Assembly (NCBI GenBank): GCA_032622095.1
Contig: CP136065.1
Span: forward strand, 114,431,195 to 114,495,194
Source: Siphonodentalium dalli
Lineage: Eukaryota > Mollusca > Scaphopoda > Gadilida > Siphonodentaliidae
DNA: 64,000 nucleotides
Direction of reading: 5' to 3'
Within the stretch, counting starts at the first letter, position 1; every line of letters begins with the position of its first letter. Position numbers and translations under genes: made by a program. Positions 12,688 through 24,600 of this stretch are shown here, piece after piece. The notes beneath the pieces were generated by a model. The model had not been told where the DNA came from. It was given only the letters and a program-made list of their open reading frames with translations, and ran no database searches.

Positions 12688-15600
12688 CTGAAGATATATA
12701 ATTAATGTTAGATGATGTTTGCACATATTGTATGTATATCCAGAAAGCAAAACATCTCAGATAAAAATTCCATACACAGAACAATCACAACAGTATGATA
12801 AACTATAATTCACAAGATGTTTTTTCAACAAATATTGACAGCATCATTCGAAAATTCTCACCATGACATGTTATGAAATTCACTTGATTCCATATAAGTC
12901 ACTTAAATATAGTATGAAGTTTCAAATAAGCCAAGTGCTGAAATGGATATCCAGTTGACAACTGGTCAATGTCAGCAACTGGTTGAAGTGTGATCAACAG
13001 ATTAACCGCCTATTTAAAACAAATACGCGATTCCAAGGACACAAACTAACGTATTCGGGCCCTTAATCAGCGTGAGGCTGCCAACAGTAGAAGATCAAGT
13101 TTGCCACAAACTTTATCACTCAAGGAGGTATACAGTCAAAATTAAGCGTATTCAAAGTCAGAATCTGGTGCGAGATCAAGTCTTCCTTAGTTACCTAGTC
13201 TGGCTTTGGTGGCTTAACATCAAAGATGCATGATGTCCTCTTTGATGTCCCGATGTCGGAGAAACATGTGCACTGAGTCATCGGCAAAGATCAATGCAAT
13301 CGTTTTCAATGCTGTACAGCCTGGTCATTTGACAACTGTCCGAAATACTAGATGGTATCATGGATTCATTGTTAACTACATAATGTTCATGAAACTTCAC
13401 AATTGTGTTTAACTGTCGACAGTCGTCCTTATAGATGGCTCATATGTATTCTCCTAGCATACCCGGTAGAAGGTAGTTAGAATACCTGAGACACATAACC
13501 TGATATTCACATTCCCAATCCCAATAAAAAGCTGCCTTAATTTGAATGTATGAAAATTTATATAGGTCAGTACTCTCGCAAAGAAATAATACCCTTTGTT
13601 AATAACCAAAAGCGAATAATAAGAAGTCAGGTAGCGAGTCGTGACCATAGAAACAGGTCAAGTATGACACGTCTATTTATAAACACAGTGCACTGTGTCA
13701 TCTTTAAAGTTGTCAAAACGTGGCTTATAACTGTTCGCGTTTGGTGATTTACATTTGTTTAATACAATCTTTGTCTGTGTAAACATTAAGTGAGTATGCC
13801 ATACAGTTAATATACCAAATTATGGCAAGATCTTTGTACATATTATAGTGTAATGAATGTGTGTAATGTCCATGGTTGAAAATAACGGATATCCGGTATT
13901 GATCAGGTTACACCTCGTGGTTAAAGATGCATAATCCGAATTAATGCTCCCAAATTACTATTTCTTTGGCTTCGGGGGGTAAAAAATATTTGATTTGAGT
14001 CGAGGAACCCACCGATCAAAGCTCAGAGTGATCAGATATTGATTTTTGAAATTTGATATTTCTCGAGATGTGTACTTATTTGTGGCCTGGAAAAAAATTG
14101 TCAAGGCACGGTCTGGAACAAAATTGCGGATGAAGATTGATAACTCTAAAATGAAATGGTAATACGGTCAAATTGCATGATAATCAAGTGATAATAAGGC
14201 CATATCTTGTTGAACAACCTGTTGATAAATAACATGTTTTGGGAAATTTTATACCATAGTTGACAGTGGTTTATAATAGCATTATTTTGTTGTAATTAAT
14301 CGATTCTGATAACTAAAGCGTATTTGAAGAAATGCTGTTGTTGTTGCAATATAGATGATATGGGGACCTTCTGATTGGATTGAGTACCTTTAACTGGCTA
14401 CAAAAATAGGTCAACTATTTCAGTAGACAGTACTAAATAAGCCATGTCTGTTTAATTTCTTTTTGATTAGAATTTCAGTCAAAAAATTAAATATTTCCTA
14501 ATAGAACAAGGCTGGCACATATTACAAGATAAACAGAACAAATCTTTCCTAGAGATATATAATAGAACTTTTAGAAGTTTGATCAAGTCTTTTTTTTTCT
14601 AACTGAATAATAATCTTTCAATAAATGTTATCGTACTTTCTCAATCGGTGTTTGCGTGAGTTTCCTGAGAGCAGCGGTTTGTTTTCCGTAAGACACTTTG
14701 TCCCGATAGTGGGTCGGCTCTCGTGCTGATATGACATCCTGACTAGGTCGAGGCGATAAATCGTCATCGTCGTGAATATCCATTTCATGTCTGGAGAGGC
14801 GAGATTGAGTATGGAGGAGATGAGAAGCTGGTGTGATATGGCCGTTACTTTCAGTATCATACAACTACAAAAAAAAGAAAAAGTTGTGTGTAAGAGTCAT
14901 ATGTGAATATTAGATGGAGAGAAAAACACCCATTCATAAGTTCAACAAATAACCTATCATAGCCTATTTGTCGAACTTATTAGTTGAACATGCAGGAGCA
15001 TCCCTAAAATGAATAAATAGGAATCAAGTAGCTAACCATCAATGAGTATCCAGTTAGTAAAAGGTTAATGTGTATTGCGTCATTTGGATTACTGTGCATA
15101 TCTAATATCTTCAAACGTGTTAATCTACTTACCTGAACTGCTTTTTTCTTCTTTTTCTTCTTGGCTAGCTGATACATGGAATTGGAATGCTGCCAATCCG
15201 GACCTCCATTCTCATGCCTCCTGAAAGAAAACTCATATCGATGAAGAGTGTTCTGATGACTGTAAAGATTCTATTCTATTTGCAAATCAGCTTTGATTTA
15301 AATTGAGTCAATTGTAATATTCACGCCCTATTTGGCATTCTTATGCAATATTTAGGATCAAGATTCTATTAGAATACCTGAATATTTATTCTAACTCGCT
15401 ATTGTCTTGATATATTGATTTGTACCATATAGTCGAATGCCTTGAGAGTAAGGAAAGGAAAGATAGTGTAGTTCTCACCAAACATGCAAATGTAGGGCGT
15501 CAGTCTTAAAATCACAAACTCTACAGATTTTTAGGATTTTGAAAATGAGAAAATTTGTCGGCATCTGATACTTCCAGTGAATCATGCATGAGGTTCCAAC

Positions 15601-18600
15601 ATGGTCTTCTAAATTGTAACATGCTCGATCATCCCTCCGATGTCCTTGTATATAGCCACATGATCCAGTACACATGCCATGGTAATAATATAGTCGGCAG
15701 GAGCATAAAAAAAAAGTGGCTATATACAAGATCCCGTGATTTGTGTTCAGAAGTTGATTACCGCCACAGCAAGCCAACCCCATGAGATGCATGTGTGAAC
15801 AATAACACGTTTTGTTTTCCTTGATATAGTAAATTAACATTTCTTAAATTCTGTTTATATTACTGACGTCAATCGCAGCTATGGACCCTGGCTCATGCCT
15901 ATATTCGAGTCGAGATTCTCTTTGGCTATAAACCCCTGGATCGCAGGGTTCTATTTCAAATCAAAATGGCTGGTCCAATCCCAATAAACAAGTATAATAC
16001 ACAAGCTTTATACATCTCAGTCAATTTGACTCCACCAAAATTAGCTGATGATCTATACCCACTAAGATGAAAGTGACAAGCCTGCAAATAGTTTGTCTGT
16101 CATTTGCAGAATGAGGTCCCCAGAGGGTGAATTTAGTGATGCTATCCTGCACATTGGGCTTGCATCACCAAATGCACTCTCTGGGGACCCCATTCTGCTT
16201 AGGCTTCATCTTCTGGGAAGTATCTGTAGTCTCAAATTAACATTGTTTTCGGTTACTTTTTCTCTTCTTCGAAGTTTTTATATCCCCTATTATAATTTGC
16301 ATAAGATAAAATGCATAATCGAGGTGACTAATGGGTGAACATCACCAACTTCAATTGGGGAAATTTTATCTGATCCTAGGTATCCCATAGCAGCTGAGGC
16401 CTACTAAAGCAGAATGAGGTTCCCAGAGGGTGATGCTAGCCCGCCATGAGAGATAGTCACTAAATTCACCCTCGAGGGACCTCATACTGCAAATGACAGA
16501 CACACTATTTGCGGGCTTGGAAAGTGAGGAAATGTTCAAGCTTACCATGCATCAGCACCCGTTCTGTTTTGCACTCCCCCATGCTCATTAAGCTGCAGTG
16601 TTGGAGGTGGACCATACTTGTTATATATTTTACTGTGAGATGAAACAGCTGCGAGGCTTATACTGTTCGCATCTGTAATAAAATGAGATACAGAAGTTAA
16701 ACATCTATACTAATATAACATGCATTTTACCATGTATCAGACCTATTTTTATTAGTTATTCCTACAGAGATTTCGTTGGATAACCCATGTCTTGATATCT
16801 TACTCATTTTAAAAACACACACCTCCAATGTGCATGTATTTCAGTCCTGTGTGAATGTCAACAGGTAAACTTCCAAGTTATTTTCACCAAAAGTTGTTCA
16901 CATTCATTGATGGAAGCCACATTGATCAATGGTGTCTATATAAAGCCACTCATATGTGAAAAGTGTGTCAAATTATTAAAGGTACTCAATCTGATCAGAT
17001 GGTCTACATATCATCAAGTTACAACAACAACAACAACAACAACAACATTTCTACAAGATATGCTTTAGTTATCAGAATCGATTAATTATAACAATTAAAT
17101 TAATGCTAACCAAGTGCTGTCAACTATGGTACAAAATTTCCAAAAACTTGCTATTTATCAACATGTTGTTCAATGAAATATGGCTGTATTATCACAATTT
17201 GGCCGTATTACAACTTCATTATAGAGTTATCCATCTTCATCCGCAATTCACATTTCGAGAAATAACAAATTTCAAAAATAGATATCTGATCACTCTGAGC
17301 TTTGATTTGGTGGGTTCCTTGACTGGTATCAAATATTTTTTACCCCTGAAGCCAAAGAAATAGTAATTTGGGATCGTTAATTCGGATTATGCATCTTTAA
17401 TCTGTAACAGTCTGTTTGAGCTAATTTGAAGACTTCTTCTCAGAGAAGCCAAAATTATATAATATTACTTAAATAACCAGATATAATTTGATATATAATT
17501 TAATCAAAAGCTGTAAATTCAAAAAATACTGAAAAAAACAAAACAATGGTTGTCACGCAATTTGCTAGCTTTGAATTATTACAACAAACCCCTTGATTTG
17601 AAGGAAACAAGTTGAGTCCACCAATTCAAACATGATGGCATATTATTATTATTATTATTATGTAGGTCAATGGAACCATGAGTTTCACTCTTTCCAGATC
17701 CAGTTTTATGTACAACAGAATGTAAACTATAAACCACATTTAAGGTCTTGGTGAAGACACTGGAGAATCATGCTTTATATCAGTGGAATAGAGCCCAAGG
17801 ATTTTTTGGCAAAGAATGGAAGATAGTTTACTGTTTCTGCACTCTGTTCTGCCTCATTTGGTTATTGGCGTTTATTTACAAGGATAAATGTTAATTTGGC
17901 AATAAAATTCCCTAGATTGGCATACATGTATGCATATTGATAGTCGATATATACTTTGAATCGATATTAGACTGAAGTAACCCCATATATTCATTTGTGG
18001 TGCACATGTAATATACACAGTCAAACCGAGTGCAGAATAACAACTCATATCATCTGGGTACGCTCAATGTAATTTCAAGGAGATGTACATGTACATTGTG
18101 TTAAGCACAGAGATAGAGGTTTCATTTAACAATGAGCTTAACACGTTGACTGCCGACTCCCATTTAATTACATGCAAAAAGTATGAGTTAACTCGTAGCT
18201 GGCAGTCAATGTGTTAACAAGGGTGACACGGCTCACAAGGGTTTATGACATTAAATGTCCTTTCTGTCTACTTCACTGTTTATTTCACCTTCTTTGCCTC
18301 AGCTTTTAATTGGAAGTATTAGATGCCAGTTTTGCAGGACCCAAACCATATCATGTGATTATCAATGAATTTGACAAAATGTAAGTCAGTAGTACATTGC
18401 AAAGGAGAAATTACACCCATGGATAATGGCTGAACTTTCCACAACTTTTTAGAAAAGAGGAATTGAATATTTCCTATTCAGATATTACTAGTAAGATAAT
18501 CTTAGAAAAGTATTCATCTAATTACAAAGCAGAGAGATCACCCTTTTTACTTTTTGTTAATACATTCTTATGGAATAAAATATGCAAAATATATAAAGCT

Positions 18601-21600
18601 CATAACTGCAAATTATGAAACCAAAGCCATTTATTAGTAACTGTTATATATATTATTTTACTCTCTATATGCAATCAATGTATTTTTTGTTGCATTTATG
18701 GGCCTATAAATTGTAAGTGGCCAATCAATATATGCTATAATTTCGCTTTATACCAAGTATGTTGTTCAGCCACTTACAATTTTATACACCCATAAATGCA
18801 ACAAAAAAGACATTGATTGTTTATAAGTTATAATTATGCCCCAGAACATTAATTAAAACAAATTAGAAAGAATTATCTCACAGATGTATGTTGTAACAAG
18901 AGCTATGCTGGGCGTGCAAAATATGCCCTCTCTGGGGAAAAAAGGGGCATATCTCTGGTAACAATTGGCGGACGGAACTCAAATTTGAACTTGACCTGTG
19001 TTTTGGTGGGAGAAAGTAATATACCAAATTATCATTGAATCCGATAAGCTCTAGTAAAGTTATCATCCGGACAACAAATTTCAGGGATTTTCTAAGTCAA
19101 ATTACGTCAAATAAGGGGCACAACTCCGGTGAAAATTGGCGGACGGAACCCAAATTCGAACTTGAGCTGTCTTTTCTCCTAATAAACCCACATACCAAAT
19201 TTGATTGAAATCGGTTCACTCTAGTTAAAGTTATCATCCGGACAACAAATTTCAGGGATTTTCTAAGTCAAATTACGTCAAAAAATGGGGCATAACTCTC
19301 GCAAAAATTATCGGATTAAAACGAAATTCGGACTTGAGCTGTATTTTGATATATGTAATCCACAAAAAAACGGGTTTTGCGTATAAACATTCCAAAATCG
19401 AGTTATCATCCAGAAACCAAAAAACATAAGAAAAACTGAATTTTCTGAGTCGAAAAGGGGGCATAACTCTGCCAAAAATGGTCGGACAGAACCCAACTTC
19501 GAACTTGACCTGTGTTTTGGTGGGAGAAAGTAATATATAAAATTTGGATTCATTCCGATAAACTATACTAAAGTTATCATCCGGACAACAAATTTCAAGG
19601 ATTTTCTAAGTCAAAAAACGTTAAATAAGGGGCATAACTCCGGTGAAAATTGGCGGGCGGAACCCAAATTCGAACTTGAACTTACTTTTCGGCTAATAAA
19701 CCCACATACCAAATTTTACTAATTTTGGTTCACTCTAACTAAAGTTATCATCCGGACAACAGGTTAACGGACGGACGCCCGCCCGGCTCGACGGACCAAT
19801 ACTATAATACGGCCTTTTTTTCAAAAGGGCGTATAAAAATGCACACTTTCCGTTAGTTGAGCATATCCAGTTTGAACGAGTTGGCAACATTTTATTGGCC
19901 GATTTTGCCTACGAAGAAAGGACGTGATAAAAGATGTTCAACACCACTAAGTAAAGATCGACTTGAGTGTATACAAACTGAAACTGACAGGGAAGAACAA
20001 ACAACAATTGTGACATTAAAAATCACTTTCCGAATTTGAAAATACAAATTAGAAACTATATGAATTTGATGTGAATTATTCATGCACAGGTCTGATGAAA
20101 ATTTCACCTTTGAAAAAAAAATTTGGTCTACTGATTCGAAGTTGGCTTATAACCACCTAATTAATACGGGTGAAGCCAGTTATCACCAGACATGTTATTT
20201 GGGCAACAAATTATTATTTGGCATCTTTTATTATAAAAAAAATGCAACAAAGCAACCAGTTCTTACTTTGAAACAACACTTTCAATTCACTGAGAAATGA
20301 TATATTAATGAAAATGTCAATGACACTGTAACTCAACTTGGGGAGGCATGATGATAAAAAAGAAGGAAAGTCAAAGTTTCAGTAAAGAGCTTGTATTGTG
20401 TAGAGGAATTTATTTGAAACATTGCACCAATAAATGTGGGATGCAGGGTGTGCCGATTGATTCACATGTGAAATCCAATATGGTTGCTCATGGTGGCCAT
20501 GTTTTTAATGAATTTTGAGCAAATTGGATAGCTCCCATCTGGTGGTCACTTCATCATACGAAGTTTGGTGACGATCAGATGAGAGATGTTGTTGCATGTA
20601 GGATTTAGTAATGAAAAGAGTATAATCAAGATGGCCGCTGGTGGCCATATTTTTCAACAAATTTCTGAATAATCTAAAAATATTTTTCCGATAAATGCAG
20701 GGTGTGCCAATGGATTCATTGAAATCCAAGATCGCTGCTGGTAGCCATGTTATTTAACAAATTTCTGGAAAAATTTCTGGCTTCCATCTGGTGGTCACCC
20801 ATATGAAAATTGGTGATGATCGTATGAAGGATGTGGTCTGTAGGGTGTGTCAAAGGATTTAGTCATGCAGCAGCCATTTTGAATTTTACTCTTTGCCAAA
20901 GAGTAAAATTCAAAATGGCTGCTGGTGGCCATGTTTTTTTTGGATAAATATTCAAATTTGAAATCCCAAGATGGCTGCTGGTGGTCATGTTTTTTAACAA
21001 ATTTCTGGAAACATTGATGGTTCCCATCTAGAGATCACACTCAAGATCAAGATGAAGTTTGATGATGACCTGATGAAGAATGTGGCCTGGCATGCCAAAG
21101 TATTTAGTCAAAGAGTAAAATATAAGATGGCTGCCGGTGGCCATTTTCCATTGAAAATCGTTCAAATTTGATAGCTCCCATCTAGAGGAAATCTTAAACA
21201 TGCCTGTAAATTTTCAAACATTTCTCAGATAAATGCAGGCTGCAGGGTGTGCTGATGGAATAAATGGATTCAAATTTAAAATCAAGATGGCTGCTGGTGG
21301 TCATGTTTTTTAACAAATTTCAGAATTATCTATGGCTCCCATCTAGAGGTCACCCTGAAGTTCCGTATGAAGTTTAGGTGCAGATCGGATGAGGGATGTG
21401 GCCTGTAGGGTGTGCAGAAGGATTTAGTCATGCAAAGAGCAAAATCCAAGATGGCCACTGGCAGCCATGTTTTTTTCAAAAGATTTCAGAAATAATCGAT
21501 GGCTCCCATCTAGGTCACCCCGAAGATTCATATGAATTTGGTGATGATCGGACGAGGGATGTGGCCTCTAGGGTGTGCCAAAGGATTTAGTCATGCAAAG

Positions 21601-24600
21601 AGTAAAATTCAAGATGGCTGCCGGTGCCCATGTTTTTCAAAGAAAATTGTTCAAATTTGATATCTCCCATCCAGAGATGATCCTAAATATGCTTGTAAGT
21701 TTTAATAACATTTCTCCAGTAAATGTGGATTGCAAGGTGGGCCAAGGGATTCAAATTGCCAGCAGCCATGTGTTTCAACGAATTTTTTCGGAAAAAATCG
21801 ATGGCTCCCATTTAGTGGTAGTGAAGATCCTTATGAAGTTTGGTGATGATCGGATGATGACAAACTTGACTTTGCCAAGTTGAGCTAAAAATGCTTTTCC
21901 AACATAACGGTAATATTTTATGGATACGGTCAAAGGATTGCTTGTCCATGGATTTGCAAATCCAGGAAAAATAGACTGGAATGTGTCTCTGCGAATTTTC
22001 TACAAAAAGAAATGCAGAAAACATGGATAATATTAACCCTTTCTTTATTGATTCATTGACAATTAGCTCCCTTAGGATTCCTTAGTTAGGAACTGTTCAG
22101 ATAAAAAGTTCAACAAACTACCATGTTGAACTTATTATCTCAACATTTCCACCAAAAATATGAATCCTTCTGCACTTGTATTATATGTCTGTCATATATG
22201 CCTTGTATTGCCTGAACAACCCTCCAAATGATTAATAGATCATCAAAGGTATCCTTTTATAACTGAATGGAAGAATGAATTTAGTAAATAAAGGGTTAAC
22301 ATTTGTCTGCATGAACAGATCTGTGAAAGGTTAGAACAACATTTGGAATGGCAAGACTGGAAGCACTGAATCAGCCCATTTTATCTACTCATATAACAAA
22401 CATATCATAATCTCGTCCCCAAAATCGGAAGAATTGGTTGGTTAATAAAGAATTGTGTTTCTCGGAAGTTAATCAACTTGAAGAACTTTTATATTAGTTA
22501 GAAAATACTTGAAACTTGTTAAAACGACATGTAGCCTCAAATAAAACTCAAGTAATTACAAGCATTTATCATGTTCCAGAGATCAAAATAGGTTGATTAA
22601 CCCTTTGAGTGCCAGATCCGATTTTTGTATCAACCCATATACCCTGTGCCAATGCACCATAGGTCGCCTCGCATATATAAGAGAATGCATTGGCCTAACA
22701 ATTTTTTTTTTATACAATTCTAATAGCGCCCGCTCTCCCGCGGCGAAGCCGCGAAGCGAAGCGACCAGGGTATATGTATGCGAATATGAGATATATACTA
22801 ATCGACTTTTTCGGCCCAATCTAAAAATAAATTGAAATCACCTAAAATAGGATAATTTATTCATAACTGAAGGGTCAGCCAGGGTCAGCGGAGTCAAAAA
22901 TTCTATTGTTGGCAACGGTCACCATTTTGTATTGATTAATGCCACCTCGAAATGTGTAATTGGGCAAAATGCTCCAGGGCAAAAATAAAAAACTTTGATC
23001 TTGCAACTGTTAGCTATACTTCATCATATGTAGGAACATCATGCTCCTAAAACCAAATATATTTTCAAAAAGTTAATATAAATTGAACAAAAGCTCTGGT
23101 TAACAAAAGAGTTAAATTGCATGAAAAAGTTTTGTTTACATATTTCATAAAATTATTAAAAATATTTACACCGAAAGAGGAATCTAGCGACCTTGCTGGC
23201 CGTTTACATATTATCTTCAATTTTCTAACGGTATTTCCGCCTAAAAAATTTATGAAATATTCTCAAAGTTCAAGGCCGACAAACGGAAACTTTAAGTTCT
23301 GATTGAAAGATCGCAGAGTCATTTTAATATTGCGTCTTGGGAAACCAGTAAAGGCGTCATGACATCAAGACGTACATCATGACGTCACTACCTACACCGG
23401 CGCGCTAAATTCCAGACAGAACTGCGTCGATGGCCAGACAGCTGAGACTCGTATTACATGGCAGGCTAAATATCCACATTTACGTTATATGTGATTATTT
23501 ACATACATTGTATATATCATTTTCTTGTGTCCCATTATAATTAGGGTGGATACACACATGCATGTAATATCTGTATGTAAAATACATGTATTTTACATGG
23601 CCACACCAATAATTGACAACATTAATCACCTGCGCGCGAGCGGTTCATTGTTAACAGGCCAGACAATTGAGCAGTGCTAAGCGAAGTCAAATTGTCTTCT
23701 ATCAGTACATTTAAGGCCAGTCCAAAACATGTCTTCTCTCACGGATGCGGAAATTAGTCAAGTATGTGTGATATCTGGCATTTTATTAATGCACGACCAC
23801 CAGAAGCCATACATGTACGTCTGGCATATACAGTCTTGATGTAGAACATTTTCAACCATGATGCTTGTTTGGGTGGGGTCTCGAAAGCTTCAAATCGCTA
23901 AGGGACTTAGTTGAATGTATCGGTCGGAATAATCTGGGCAAGAAGGTACAATATGATATGTTTTACTTAAATAGCTCAGAGTTAGCCACCCCCGCCTGGT
24001 AGCTTTCGGGGTCATATATAGCCCCTGCATACGGGGAAATCCTGATTCACCACTGCTATAAATAAGAGAGGACTGGTAATTATTTAATTATAAAGTCTAC
24101 CATATCGGTTATCCCACGAACAATTATTTTAAGTGGCCTGGCGACTCGGTCCAAGATAACGGCTTATCTACATTCCGACTTAATTGGAACTAGAACTCAG
24201 TGCGTTCAACACGTAGGCAATGATTGGGTTGTCAGTGGACACATATTACAACGTCTGTATGATCCATGTAAAACGCCAAATACACGATAATTACAGAGAT
24301 TACATGCATGTGTGTATCCACCCTTAGGGTTTATAAAATCCTTCTATAAAGATAACAATTCATCTGATAATCCCATGAACAATAACAAGCGGGCGCTAAT
24401 TACGTTTACGTACATGATCATATTAATTCATTCTTATATATTCTTTAACAGACTTATTTTGTAGGTTTAGGGCCGATGAGATCGGCCCCTGGCACTCAAA
24501 GGGTTAATACATGAAAACTGATATTCAGAATTTATATGACTTGGAAAACACTACCTTACTGTAGTGACAGAAATTTATTAAAGATGATCTATTTCTTCTG

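Noticed and set aside
15475-15840. 121-codon minus-strand frame rich in Cys and Tyr
   Set aside because: No recognised domain or splice fit to the neighbouring exons. It spans a TTGTATATAGCCAC inverted repeat, suggesting a small element.
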